A stretch of 64,000 nt of DNA from Zea mays (Eukaryota; Streptophyta; Magnoliopsida; Poales; Poaceae): positions 13,724,001 through 13,788,000 of the forward strand of contig NC_050104.1 of the NCBI RefSeq assembly GCF_902167145.1, written 5' to 3'. Below are positions 45,873-57,125 of the stretch, in pieces. Position numbers and translations under genes: made by a program. The notes below the pieces were generated by a model. That model saw nothing but the letters and a program-made list of their open reading frames with translations. It did no database searches and was not told the DNA's origin. Positions within the stretch are counted from its first letter, which is position 1; each line of letters begins with the position of its first letter.

Positions 45873-47703
45873 GGCTCGGAGCCTGGTTCCTTCACGGGGA
45901 AGGATCCTTTTCGGGGTATCCCCCTTTCCCGGTCCCTGTTGCAAGAGATAGAGAAAAAGGAGAAAAGGAAAAGGATACGAAATCGAACGACGCGGCGTAC
46001 CTTTTTTGGCGCGGTTATTACGGCGAAGGTGAAGCGTCGCCCGCTTCTCCTGCCAGAAACGTCGCCTGTCCTGCCGCGGAGTTAATGCGACGGGGCGAGT
46101 GGTTGGCGGGGCGGCCGTTGCGCGTGCGCGAGCCGTTCGAGGAACGGATCACGGGCGCGTCGTCTTCACGCCGTGAGAGGGGGCTCTCTTGCTGCCCCCG
46201 GATGGGACGTGAGCTTGGCTGACGACGTGACCGCTGCTCCCGCCCGCCTGCCACCGTCATTACTGCCGGCCTACTTTTGGCCGCATTGACCGCCACGTCA
46301 GGCTGGCGCTGCTGAGTCGTGCGCTGGGTCGCCTCGAGTCGCGGTATTGGTTCCGCAATCGAGGAGGCGCGGTGGTGGCGTAAGTGGCGGTGCAGTTGCT
46401 TGCACGCGGCATCCGGCGCGCCGGTTGCGTGACGCGTGGGCCTGGGTCTCCAGGCCGGGCGCGTTGGGAGTCGGAGAAGCACGTCCACTTGGCGCGGTTG
46501 CATGCCGCCTGCATGGCTGCCCGCCCCTTCCGCCCGTTGGTCTGGGCAAAAGTGGGGGGTCGCTTGTAACCGCTGGGCGGTTGTGTGCACCACGCGCGGC
46601 GGTTTGGCTTCTTCTTGTTCTGAGCCGGTTTGCATGACATGCGGGACCCAGCCCCCGCGCCGCAGGGGAAGGCCTTGGAGCGTGTTGGAGAAGACTCAAC
46701 CCGTGACGGTTGGGGATGCGCGTAGGGAGAGTTGCCTTTAAAAAGAGGGCGACCCCTTTCGGAAGGCGACCATGTCTTCTCGCTCCCTTATGCATCGCGT
46801 CTCTTCACCTTCCAAGCCCCCGGATGGGGGATACCCGCCGTCTTTTCGCCTCATCGTTGGAGGAACGCAACTCCGTGGGAGTTGGTACCTTTCAACCATC
46901 GTTCGGCTTCAAGGATTTTCATCATGCAGCCCGGCTGCACCCCTCCACCGGCGGTCACCCAAGATGGTGACCTCCGGCTTGATGGTGGGGGAAAGCGAGC
47001 TGGGCTGCGGCCTCTACCTCTCCCTCAGCCTCAAGGATTTTCATCACCAGGGATGGGGAGGAGAGAGTGCCGAGTTGGGGTCGGCCCCCGCGTGGGCGGC
47101 GGCCCGCTCCTTCACTCAGTGATCGGAGGGAAGGGCGGTCGTCGTCCGTGGCGCTGGCAGCTGCAGCGTGCCCGGCTTTCGGACGTGAGTGGCTTCGGAG
47201 CCGCTCGCGGCGCCGGCGTCTGCCACGACAGCTGGAAGAGGTTCCTCCGCCGACGAGATAGCCAGGGCCGCCCACGGACCGACCTCTAACTCTACGGCCT
47301 TTTGCCCGTCCTTGCCTCACAAGTTTGGGCATGGGCGGGGGCCTCCTAGCAGCAGCGCCCGCCCTGAGGTCAGTGCTGCCGCTGTTCGGCCCCCCGGAGC
47401 AGAAGTCGTCGTCGTCGCCGCTGCTGGAGCAGGTGACGGCGCGCCGTTCGTCGGTCTTCTGTTGCTCCGCAGGCCTTCCCACATGGAGTGGGGTTGTTCG
47501 TACCTACGGAGGGGGAACCGGAGTTCCGTTTGTAATGGCACTTTGAATGCCAGTGTTTTTGTTCATTGTGGCTGTCGAGGCCTGAACATGTATGTAATTT
47601 TGGCACGGAGCCGTGTTTTTTCCTCATTTTCGAGCACTAAGTCTCGCCTGTTGATTATCTGAACTGCTTCACCAAGCATGAGTCGCCCCGTGTCAAGGTG
47701 ACA

Positions 47704-48583
47704 AGTGAGGTATCCGTATCCCGGAGGCGTAGGAGTCCCTCGGCTCGATCGACCTTGCTGTCTGAGGCTCCTCTAGCTTAGTTAAAGAGACCCCTTGGCC
47801 GCTCTTCGACGAGCCGAGGCCAGGGGTAGCGATATCAGCACGAACAGAGGCGGAGTAGGCTTAAAAATGAAAACCTGGTTGGCCGGAGCCTAGCCGGGTT
47901 GTCCGTCAGCGGGACCGACGCCGGAGTTGATCAGCCGAGGCCTCGGATCGGGCTGGCGCCCTTGGAAGATGGTTGGCCGAGGCCCCAGGGGTAACCGGCC
48001 GAGCCGCCTGCTCGGGCCGGATTCCCGGAGAAGTCCCTGGACCGCGTCACCATCCGAGGCTGGTTCGGACCTTGCTGAAGGTGTCGTCGATGCCGAGGGT
48101 GCTACAGCCCCCTTCCAGCGTGGAGACCCAAGCCTGCAGGATCAGAGTGTCTTGTAGCGTGTGCCTTCTGCGGCCGCCGAGGCCAGAATACACACCCTTG
48201 CTGCGTTGTAAAGTTGCGTCTCTTTTCCTCTTGTTTCGAGTATCTGGACTTTTTGTCGGTAACAGGGATGTTTGTGCGAGCGAGAGTTGCTTCTCGCGGA
48301 AGGTGATTAGTGAGGTATCCGTATCCTGGAGGCGTGGGAGTCTCTCGGCTCGGTCGGCCTTGCCGCTTACGCGTACTTTCACCCGTCCATGAGGTCCTGT
48401 CACCGACTCAGTCGAGAAGGCTCGAAGGATCGCTTCGGCAGAAGAGCTTCCGAACGTAAAGACTTGTTCGGTCCGCGGAATCACTTTATCCGAACGCGAG
48501 TTACTTGTCGCAGAAGGTGATGAGTGAGGTATCCGTATCCCGGAGGTGTAGGAGTCCCTCGGCTCGGTCAGCCTTGGCTGCTT
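47704..48583. repeat. Three dispersed ~58-bp repeats in the 3' region of element B
   Basis: Copies at about 47704, 48309 and 48523 share GTGAGGTATCCGTATCC, GGAGGCGTAGGAGTC and CTCGGCTCG. The spacing is uneven (605 and 214 bp), so they are not a simple tandem array. Confidence 0.8.
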
Positions 48584-48806
48584 ACATGTACTCCGTCGTT
48601 TTCAGGATCCACTTTTCGAAGTAGTCAAAAAGCACGAAAGATATTCTGGAAAAAGAGATCTTTTTTCGAGGAAAATTTCGACGCAGAGGGGGTTCCCCCC
48701 CTTTTAGCCCCCGAGGGAGGGTCGGGCTTTGCCGGGGCGAGGCCGACCCTTCCTTGATGACTAAACTTTGCGTGGGTGCGAGGTATATGAACAACTTGAA
48801 AACATC

Positions 48807-49952
48807 TTAAGGGTAGAAGCGACGTAGCTGTTGGATGTTCCAAGCGTTGCCGTAGACCTCGCCTTGACTGTTGGCCAGCTTGTACGTTCCGGGCTTCAGA
48901 ACTTTGGCGATGACGAATGGCCCTTCCCAGGGGGGCGTGAGCTTGTGCCTCCCTCGGGCGTCTTGCCGCAGCCGAAGCACCAGGTCAGCCACCTGGAGGT
49001 CTCGGGGCCGGACCCCTCGGGCGTGGTAGCGTCGCAGGGACTGCTGGTACCGCGCCGAGTGTAGTAAGGCCTTGTCCCGAGCTTCTTCCAGCTGGTCCAG
49101 CGAGTCTTTTCGACTAACTTGGTTGCTTTGACCGTTGTAGGCCCTCGTCCTCGGGGAGCCATATTCCAGGTCAGTGGGCAAGACGGCCTCGGCCCCGTAG
49201 ACCAGGAAGAACGGCGTGAAACCCGTGGCTCGGCTCGATGTTGTCCTCAGGCTCCAGACCACCGAGGGGAGTTCCTTCATCCATCGCTTGTCGAACTTGT
49301 TGAGGTCGTTGTAAATCCGGGGCTTGAGCCCTTGTAGAATCATGCCGTTGGCACGCTCTACTTGCCCATTCGACATGGGATGAGCCACGGCGGCCCAGTT
49401 CACCCGGATGTGGTGATCCTCGCAAAAATCCAAGAATTTTCTGCCGGTGAACTGGGTACCGTTGTCGGTGATGATGGAGTTCGGGACCCCGAAGCGATGG
49501 ATGATGTTGGTGAAGAACGCCACCGCCAGCTCGGACCTGATGCTGTTCAGAGGTCGGACCTCGACCCACTTGGAGAATTTGTCGATGGCGACCAGTAGGT
49601 GCGTGTAGCCCCCGGGCGCCTTCTGCAAGGGGCCGACGAGGTCCAGACCCCACACGGCAAAGGGCCAGGTGATGGGTATCGTCTGCAGAGCCTGAGCGGG
49701 CAGGTGGGTCTGCTTCGCATAGAATTGGCACCCTTCGCAGGTGCGGACAATTCTAGTGGCGTCAGCCACCGCCGTTGGCCAGTAGAAGCCTTGCCGGAAA
49801 GCATTCCCGACTAGGGCTCGAGGCGCTGCATGATGGCCGCAAGCCCCCGAGTGTATCTCTTGCAGGAGTTCCTGACCTTCGGCGATGGAGATGCATCGCT
49901 GGAGGACGCCCGAGGGGCTGCGGTGGTAGAGCTCCTTCTCATCGCCCAGCAA
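48807..49952 (-). CDS. Integrase of element B (381 codons, open)
   Basis: It inserts cDNA into host DNA. The zinc-finger region has HSGACGHH and CEGCQFYAKQ. The catalytic triad is in GLDLVGP (D), ITDNGTQF (D) and NGQVERANG (E). The C-terminal part ends RRFYP and has GPFVIAKVL, a typical gypsy integrase tail; no chromodomain is seen. The frame has no stop and appears to extend upstream into the Pro/Glu linker to about 50270, where it is out of frame with RNase H. Confidence 0.9.
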   Translation of the reverse strand: MLGDEKELYHRSPSGVLQRCISIAEGQELLQEIHSGACGHHAAPRALVGNAFRQGFYWPTAVADATRIVRTCEGCQFYAKQTHLPAQALQTIPITWPFAVWGLDLVGPLQKAPGGYTHLLVAIDKFSKWVEVRPLNSIRSELAVAFFTNIIHRFGVPNSIITDNGTQFTGRKFLDFCEDHHIRVNWAAVAHPMSNGQVERANGMILQGLKPRIYNDLNKFDKRWMKELPSVVWSLRTTSSRATGFTPFFLVYGAEAVLPTDLEYGSPRTRAYNGQSNQVSRKDSLDQLEEARDKALLHSARYQQSLRRYHARGVRPRDLQVADLVLRLRQDARGRHKLTPPWEGPFVIAKVLKPGTYKLANSQGEVYGNAWNIQQLRRFYP

Positions 49953-49975
49953 GACGAACGACTTGGCGCGTCGCG

Positions 49976-50995
49976 CTACCCGCCGAGCCTCGGCTTGGTC
50001 GAGAGGTAGCTCTCCTTGGCGGAGATATTGCAGGTACGGGGTCTGCCAATTTTGATCAGGCGTGGCCCCGCTCTGCTCCTCCTCGACGTGCAGTGCCTCG
50101 CCCTCGGGGGCCGAGGGTACCTCGGGCTGAACCGAGGGCGCCTCGGGCCGAGCTGAAGGTGCCTCGGGCTGAGCTGAGGGTACCTCGGGCTGGACCGAGG
50201 GTGCCTCGGGCTTGGGCGTGTCGTCGATCTTGACGGAGGGTTGATGCAGATCCCGAGAGAAGATGTCCGGGGAACCGTCGTTCGCCCCGAGGCTATTTTT
50301 GCCAGCTCGTCCACAGTCTCGTTGTAGCGCTGAGCGATGTGGTTAAGCTCGAGCCCGTAGAACTTGTCTTCCAGGCGCCGAACCTCATCGCAGTAGGCCT
50401 CCATCTTCGGGTCGCGGCAGTGGGAGTTCTTCATGACTTGGTCGATGACGAGCTGCGAGTCACCGCGGGCGTCGAGGCGTCTGACCCCTAGCTCGATGGC
50501 GATCCGCAACCCGTTGACCAGAGCCTCGTACTCGGCCATATTGTTGGACACCGGGAAATGGAGGCGTAGCACATAGCGTAGATGTTTCCCGAGGGGCGAG
50601 ATGAAGAGTAGGCCCGTGCCGGCTCCCGTCTTCATCAGCGACCCGTCGAAAAACATGGTCCAGAGCTCCGGTTGGATCGGAGCCGTCGGTAGCTGGGTGT
50701 CGACCCATTCAGCCACGAAGTCCGCCAAGACCTGGGACTTGATGGCCTTCCGAGGGGCGAACGAGATTGTCTCGCCCATGATTTCCACCGCCCACTTTGC
50801 AATCCTGCCCGAGGCCTCTCGGCACTGGATGATCTCCCCCAGGGGGAAGGATGACACCACAGTCACCGGATGAGACTCGAAGTAGTGTCGCAACTTCCGC
50901 CTCGTCAGGATCACTGCATACAGCAACTTCTGAACTTGTGGGTAGCGGATCTTGGTTTCAGACAGTTCTTCGCTGACGAAGTAAACCGGCCTCTA
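49976..50995 (-). pseudogene. RT remnant plus RNase H of element B
   Basis: It begins abruptly within the RT connection (VYFVSEELSETKIRYPQ, YAVILTRRKLRHYF). It then has a complete RNase H with FDGS (first catalytic Asp), NNMAEYEAL (Glu), RGDSQLVI (Asp) and YNETVDELAK, of the additional archaeal-type RNase H found in Tat elements. A frameshift near 50265 drops the true Pro/Glu-rich linker (repeated PEAPS/PEVPS) into another frame. The polymerase YxDD motif is absent because of the deletion. Confidence 0.82.
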
Positions 50996-53196
50996 AACGG
51001 GCAATGCATGCCCCTCTTCTTGCCTTTCTTCTTGGCGCCGCGCGGAGTAGACGCCTCGGGAGCATCTTCCGATGGGTGGCCCTGGGGCTGCTTGTCCTTT
51101 CGGAAGATAGCTTCGACCGCCTCCTGGCCAGAGGCGAACTTGGTGGCGATGTCCATCAGCTCGCTCGCCCTGGTGGGGGTCTTGCGACCCAACTTGCTCA
51201 CCAGGTCGCGGCAGGAGGTGCCGGCAAGGAACACACCGATGACATCTGAGTCGGTGACGTTGGGCAGCTCGGTGCGCTGCTTCGAGAATCGCCGGATGTA
51301 GTCCCGGAGAGACTCTCCCGGCTGCTGCCGGCAGCTTCGGAGGTCCCAGGAATTTCCGGGGCGCACGTACGTGCCCTGGAAATTGCCGGCGAAGGCTTGG
51401 ACTAAGTCATCCCAGTTGGAGATCTGCCCCGGAGGCAGGTGCTCCAACCAGGCGCGAGCGGTGTCGGAGAGGAACAGGGGGAGGTTGCGGATGATGAGGT
51501 TGTCGTCGTCCGTTCCACCTAGTTGGCAGGCCAGGCGGTAGTCCGCGAGCCACAGTTCCGGTCTCGTTTCCCCCGAGTACTTTGTGATAGTAGTCGGGGG
51601 TCGGAACCGGGTCGGGAACGGTGCCCGTCAGATGGCCCGACTGAAGGCCTGCGGACCGGGTGGTTCGGGCGAGGGACTCCGATCCTCCCCGCTGTCATAG
51701 CGTCCCCCACGCCTGGGGTGGTAGCCTCGGTGCACCCTTTCGTCGAGGTGGGCCCGACGGTCGCGACGATGGTGCTCGTTGCCGAGGTGGCCCGGGGCCG
51801 CAAGCGCGGTGTTGCGCGTGCGCCCGGTGTAGACCGAGGCTTCCCGCATGAATCGGGAAGTCGCGGCATGAGGTTCCGAGGGGTATCCCTACCTTCGGGA
51901 GGCAGAGCTCTCGGCCCGTCGGACCGCAGCGCCTTCCAGGAGATTCTTGAGCTCTCCCTGGATTCGCCGACCCTCGGTGGTTGATGGCTCCGGCATCGCG
52001 CGGAGAAGCATCGCTGCTGCAGCCAGGTTCTGACCGACCCCACTGGACACGGGTGGCGGTCTGACCCTGACGTCGTTTGCGACGCGGTGTTGGAGACCTT
52101 GGGGCAGGTGACGTATTTCTCCGGCCGGGGGTTGGCACGCCCATGCCTGCCCGACGTCCCGGCGGACCGGCTCAAGCGCTCCTGCTCCCTCGTCGAGCCT
52201 GGCCTGCGCCCCGCGGACTTGCTCGAGCCGTGGGTCGTGACCCCCCGCCGGAACGGGGACCACAGCTAGCTCCCGCGGGATGTCAGCGCGAGGCACCGGC
52301 CTAGGGAGATCACCATCCTCCGGCATGCCGAGATGGTTGCCTTCGGAGGGATCCCCTAGCTCGACGTGGAAACATTCGCGGCTTGGGCCGCAGTCCTCGT
52401 CGTCGAGGCTGCGGCTACCGTCAGAACAGTCGGAGAGACAGTAGTCACATGCGGTCATAAAGTCCCGCATGGCACTGGGGTTGCCAAATCCAGAGAAATC
52501 CCAACAGATGCTGGGATCGTCATCTTCCTCGGACCCAGAGGGCCCGTAGGTCGAGACGTCCGTCAATCGGTCCCAAGGCGACCGCATACGAAACCCCAGA
52601 GGGGTTGCACTCGCCTCAACGAGAGCGCCCGCCAAAGCGAGGTCGCTAGGCGGGTTGAGGCTGAGTCGAAATGACGTAGGATGGGAATCGGTCGGTACCT
52701 TTTGGTCGACGAGCAGCGACATAGTCACGTCGGAGACTGATTGCACCGCTGTCTCAGGTACGAGGGCGATGTCCTGCAAGCTCTCCGCGAGCGCGTTGGC
52801 GTCGTCCACTTGCTCGGGATTGGCGTGTCGCGGGGGGACGGCGCTCGCCTTCGTCTCAAACACGAGGTCGACGCCCGACGCGCCCCCCGTTGGGGCGCTG
52901 GGGACGTCGACTCGCTCTACAACCGACGAAGCGCGGCCTCCTGCTTGGCCTTGGTTGCCCCGCCTCCTCCTCCGTTGGCGGGGGAGAGGACGGGGCGAGC
53001 TCGAATGTTGTTCTTCCACCACGCGGGGAAGATGTTGTCGATTCCGCCGCCGACGAACGGGTTGTCGGCCGCCATTGTCGTTGTCGCGCGGCGGTGGAAG
53101 GAGTATAATGTCGTAGCTGCCGTCGGAGGACATGAACTCAAGGCTCCCGAAACGGAGCACCGTCCCGGGTCGGAGAGGTTGCTGGAGACTGCCCAT
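50990..53196 (-). pseudogene. gag of element B, two in-frame stops, 3' end lost
   Basis: The frame starts at ATG 53196 (MGSLQQPLRPG) and runs through a long Arg/Pro/Asp-rich N-terminal part. TAG at 51889-51891 and TGA at 51628-51630 interrupt the same frame. The retrotransposon gag core lies at about 51600-51100: LSDTARAWLEHLPPGQISNW, FQGTYVRPG, LRDYIRRFSKQR. After the Lys-rich stretch KKKGKKR (near 51020) the sequence jumps to the end of RT, so the zinc knuckle, protease and most of RT were removed by a deletion. Confidence 0.85.
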
Positions 53197-53235
53197 CTGG
53201 AGCCTGACGGGAAGTTGTTCGTCAACACACAGCAG

Positions 53236-53256
53236 GCCCCTACCTGGCGCGCCAAC
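53236..53256 (-). other. Primer-binding site of element B
   Basis: The minus strand reads TTGGCGCGCCAGGTAGGGG directly at the LTR edge. It is not the initiator-Met type. The TGGCGC start resembles primer sites of other Tat/Athila-group elements; the tRNA was not identified. Confidence 0.6.
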
Positions 53257-54984
53257 TGTCGGCGTTTCGAGACCGGGGGGTCCCTAAGCCGACGAGTGAA
53301 TGTGCCGCGTGCCCCAGCCCAGATGGGTCGAGCGCGTGGGCGAGCGCGAAGGGGGGAAGCGAGGTGGCCGGAGACGGGCGTGAGAGAGGTGGAAATCCCG
53401 CGGCCTTCGTGTTCGTCCCGCGCCCAGGTCGGGTGCGCTTGCAGTAGGGGGTTACAAGCGTCCACGCGGGTGAGGGAAGCGAGCGGCCCCAAGAGAGCGC
53501 CTGTCCCGTCCTCGTCCCCGCGCGGCCAACCTTCTCTAAGAAGGCCCTGGTCCTTTCTTTTATAGGCGTAAGGAGAGGATCCAGGTGTACAATGGGGGTG
53601 TAGCAGGGTGCTACGTGTCTAGCGGGGGAGAGCTAGCGCCCTAAGTACATGCCGATGTGGCAGCCGGAGAGATCTTGGCACCCAGCTGGTGTGATGTCGT
53701 GGCCGTCGGAGGAGCGGCGGAGCCTGACGGAGGGACAGCTGTCGGAGCGGTTGAGTCCTTGCTGACGTCCTCCTGCTTCCGTAAGAGAGCTGGGAGCCGC
53801 CGTCGTCACAGAGCTTGCAGGGCGCCATCATTACCTATCTGGCAGAGCTAGCCAGATGGGACGTCAGTCTTGTTCTCTGCGGCCCGAGTCAGCTCGGGAT
53901 AGGGTGATGATGGCGCTCCCTGTTGACGTGGCTGGCCTGCGCCCTAGGTTGGGCGACGTGGAGGCTCCTCCGAAGCCGAGGTCGAGTCTGTCTTCCCTGG
54001 CCGAGGCCGAGTCCGAGCCCCTGGGTCGGGCGAGGCGGAGGTCGTTCGGCAGAGGCCAGGGCGGAGTCCGAGCCCTGGGGTCGGGCGAAGCGGAGTTCGT
54101 CGTCTTCTGGGGCTGAGCCCGAGTCCGAGCCCTAGGTCGGGCAGAGCGGAGTTCGCCGTCTTCCGGGACTTAGCCCGAGTCCGAGCCCTGGGTCGGGCGG
54201 AGCGGAGTTCGCCGTCTTCCGGGACTTAGCCCGAGTCCGAGCCCTGGGTCGGGCGGAGCGGAGTTCGCCGTCTTCCGGGACTTAGCCTGAGTCCGAGCCC
54301 TGGGTCGGGCGGAGCGGAGTTCGCTGTCTTCCGGGACTTAGCCCGAGTCCGAGCCCTGGGTCGGGCGGAGCGGAGTTCGCCATCTTCCGGGACTTAGCCC
54401 GAGTCCGAGCCCTGGGTCGGGCGGAGCGAAGTTCGCCGTCTTCCGGGACTTAGCCCGAGTCCGAGCCCTGGGTCGGGCGGAGCGGAGCTTCCTAGGGTGC
54501 CTTTGGCAGGACCTGACAGCCTGTCAGTCTCACTCTGCCAAGTAGCACTGCAGTCGGAGTGGCGCAGGCGGCGCTGTCCTTTTGTCAGGCCGGTTAGTGG
54601 AGCGGCGAAGTGACGGCGGTCACTTCGGCTCTGCCGGGGGGCGCGTGTCAGGATAAAGGTGTCAGGCCGCCTTTGCGTTAAATGCTCCTGCAATTCGGTC
54701 GGTCGGTGCGGCGATTTAGTCAGGGTTGCTTCTTAGCGAAGGCAAGGCCTCGGGCGAGCCGGAGATGTGTCCGCCGTTGGAGGGGGGCCTCGGGCGAGAC
54801 GGAAATCCCTCGGGTTCGGCTGCCCTTGCCCGAGGCTAGGCTCGGGCGAGGCATGATCAAGTCGCTCGTATGGACTGATCCCTGACTTAATCGCACCCAT
54901 CAGGCCTTTGCAGCTTTATGCTGATGGGGGTTACCAGCTGAGAATTAGGAGTCTTGAGGGTACCCCTAATTATGGTCCCCGACA
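53257..54984 (-). repeat. 5' LTR of element B (1,728 bp)
   Basis: It is GC-rich, with a TATAAAAG box on minus near 53556-53563 and six 56-bp tandem repeats (about 54100-54480). It shares its termini with the solo LTR at 7699-12724. Confidence 0.92.
54100..54480. repeat. Six 56-bp tandem repeats in the B 5' LTR
   Basis: The same 56-bp unit as at 33161-33595, six copies, with scattered single-base differences. Confidence 0.9.
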
Positions 54985-55105
54985 ATCATAATTTGAGCAA
55001 TCTTCCTCACTCATTTGGGTAAACATTTTCATATCTCCGGTCATGTGTTGAGTGCATCCACTATCTAACACCCAATGATTCCCTCCCGCCTTGTAGTTTA
55101 CCTAC
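54985..55105 (-). CDS. Protease segment of Sirevirus A pol, cut by element B
   Basis: The minus frame after gag reads GGNHWVLDSGCTQHMTG. DSG (55057-55065) is the aspartic protease active site. The frame is interrupted at codon GAT by element B (TSD ATCAT, 54985-54989) and resumes at 32303 as SITFGDN, so protease and the rest of pol were one frame before the insertion. Confidence 0.85.
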
Positions 55106-55114
55106 AAAAGGAAA

Positions 55115-57064
55115 TCAATCTCTTTTAGGTACCCAAACTTGCTTGGGTCCTTGGATGTTAGTGACCAAGGTCTTTGGCACCCAAATAGCTTTCTTTTTGT
55201 TTCCAACAATTGAAGTACCAACAAATTTAGCATGAACACCTTTTGCATTATGAGAAAGAACATAACAATGCTCAAAACAAGTGGAGGATACATTTTTGAA
55301 CTTGGGACAATTTTTCTTAACATGTCCCTTTTTGTGACACTTGTGACACACTTTGTCACATTCTTTCACAAACAATGTCTTTTGCTTTACAAAAGCATTC
55401 TTTCCTTTCTTGGGAACATATCCAAGACCTTCACGGTCAAGAGAGCATCGTTGACTTCCCAATATGAAATTCAATTTGGCCTTACCACCATATGCCTTTT
55501 CTAGGTCATGAGTTAGAGTGTTTACTCTATCTACTAACACTTCATTCTCAACAATAATTTTTGATTCATCAAGAGCAATGTTATCATTGAGAGAAATTTT
55601 GCATTTATCACAAATAGAGTTAGTAGATAGTGATTCACTTGTAATACTATCAAGTAAGTCACAAGTGACTCCAATATCCTTAGTGACAACCTTAACTTCA
55701 TGCACAATAGATGATTTTTGAGCATCCGCAAGCTTCTCACAATTTTCTTTTAGGTCATTGTGAGAGGTCTTGAGCTCCTCAAAAGACACTTGAAGGTTTT
55801 TATATAATTCCTTCAAGGTCTTAAATTTTTCTTTTTCTTTGTGCATGTAGTCATCGGCCTCACCTAACATTCTAACAAGATCATCATATGAATAGCCATC
55901 ATCATCAACATCATCGATATCATCATCATCTTTTATATCATTTAAATTGGTGATGATTTTTACCTTAGCATCTCCCTTTGCCATAAGACAGTGAGGGGAT
56001 GAGAAAAGTGAGGGAGCTTCCTTTATGGCAATTCCGGCATTAAGCTTGGATGAGGTGTCATCATCATCATCATCCGAGCTATCATCCAAGTCCCATTCAA
56101 CTAAGTAGGCTTTGCCATCTTTCTTCTTGTTAAAGTATTTCTTTTTCTTCTTGTCACTTTCATCCTTGCCCTTCTTCTTCTTGCTTGGGCAATTCATGGC
56201 AATGTGACCGGGTTCCCCACACTCAAAACACTTTCTATCATTGAAAGCACTTCTTCTAGATGTTTGACCTCTTCTAGGTTGACCTCTCTTCATCTTCATG
56301 AATTTATTGAATTTCCTTACAAATAGAGCCATGTCACCATCACTCTCACTTTCATTTTCTTCATCATTACTCTCTTCCTTTTCAATTGCCTTTGAGGCTT
56401 TAGCTTTTAGAGCAATTGATTCATTTTTCACCTTCTTTGCCAAACTTAAAGCATCGGCTTGCGACTTCTTAAATATATCTTGAGTGAGAATTTCTCCCAA
56501 TACTTCGGTTGGAGAAGTTGTAGATAGATCACTCCTTACTAACATTGTCACAATGGTCTCATATTTCTTCGGAAGTGATCTAAGGAACTTGTGAGTGAAA
56601 TCCACATCCGGTACATTAAAACCAAGTCCCTTGAGTTCATTTACTATCTCATTTAACTAATTGAACATATCGGATACACTCTCATCTTCTTTCATAATAA
56701 ATTGCTCAAACTTCCCTTTGCACACATATAGTTTGGCACTCTTCACAATTGTAGTTCCTTCATGAATTTCCATTAACTTAATCCAAATCTCATGAGCGGT
56801 TGTGAGATTCTTGATACGATTGAACTCATTTATATCAAGAGCATCATAAAAGACATTCATGGCTTGATCATTTGTGAGGATATTCTCATTATCACTAACG
56901 GATGGTTCATCTTCTTTCAACACAACAAATCCATCCCTGACAATTGGCCAAATTTTTCCACCCATTGCTTTAAGATGCATTGACATTCTTATTTTCCAAT
57001 AGTCATAATTATTCCCATCAAAGTGTGGTGGCTTCCCAATGTGCACATTGTTGTTACTAGCCAT
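55115..57064 (-). pseudogene. gag of Sirevirus A with one in-frame stop
   Basis: Gag forms the virus-like particle in the cytoplasm. ATG is at 57062-57064 (MASNNNVHIGKPPHFDG). The frame runs about 650 codons to the stop at 55115-55117, broken only by TAG at 56657-56659. In order it has the copia-type N-terminal FDGNNYDYW domain, the UBN2-like gag core (KFEQFIM, SDMF, FLRSLPKKYE), a CCHC zinc knuckle CFECGEPGHIAMNC (about 56189-56230), Asp/Lys-rich and coiled-coil segments, and a second knuckle CHKCHKKGHVKKNC (about 55307-55350). Long gags with a C-terminal extension are typical of Sireviruses. Pol follows in a different frame. Confidence 0.85.
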
Positions 57065-57115
57065 TTTGTTCCACTCCGGGATGATTAGATCCACAAACAA
57101 TGGAGTCCTCGACTT

Positions 57116-57123
57116 TGATACCA
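57116..57123 (-). other. Primer-binding site of Sirevirus A
   Basis: The minus strand reads TGGTATCA two bases inside the 5' LTR, complementary to the initiator tRNA-Met 3' end. Confidence 0.8.
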
Positions 57124-57125
57124 CT

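Larger units (their letters stand above)
44931..48806. other. Long 3' region of element B with an antisense promoter-like unit and repeats
   Basis: Nothing here continues pol. On the plus strand (antisense to B) TTTAAAAAG at 46737-46745 lies about 27 bp before an ATG at 46772 opening a 116-codon frame (MSSRSLMHRVSSPSK...). Similar frames continue to about 47660. Antisense extra ORFs in this position are known for some Tat elements such as Grande. No domain was recognised and codon bias was not tested. The polypurine tract (minus GGCTCGGGGGCTAC) abuts the 3' LTR at 44931. Confidence 0.45.
32304..54984 (-). mobile_element. Tat-like Ty3/gypsy element B, nested in Sirevirus A pol (own length ~11.8 kb)
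   Basis: The ends TGTCGGCGTTTCGAG and GGTCCCCGACA are flanked by ATCAT (32299-32303 and 54985-54989). Minus order: 5' LTR, PBS, gag, an RT remnant fused to RNase H, integrase, a 3.9-kb 3' region, 3' LTR. RNase H before integrase with a dual-RNase-H style domain, and a long 3' region, fit the Tat lineage (the group that includes maize Huck, Grande and Cinful). The exact family is inference. Protease and most RT are deleted. Confidence 0.9.

Noticed and set aside
46018..46795. Minus-strand frames of 126-205 codons in the 3' region of B
   Set aside because: Low-complexity Arg/Pro/Ala composition typical of GC-rich DNA, overlapping each other in several frames and with no motif.
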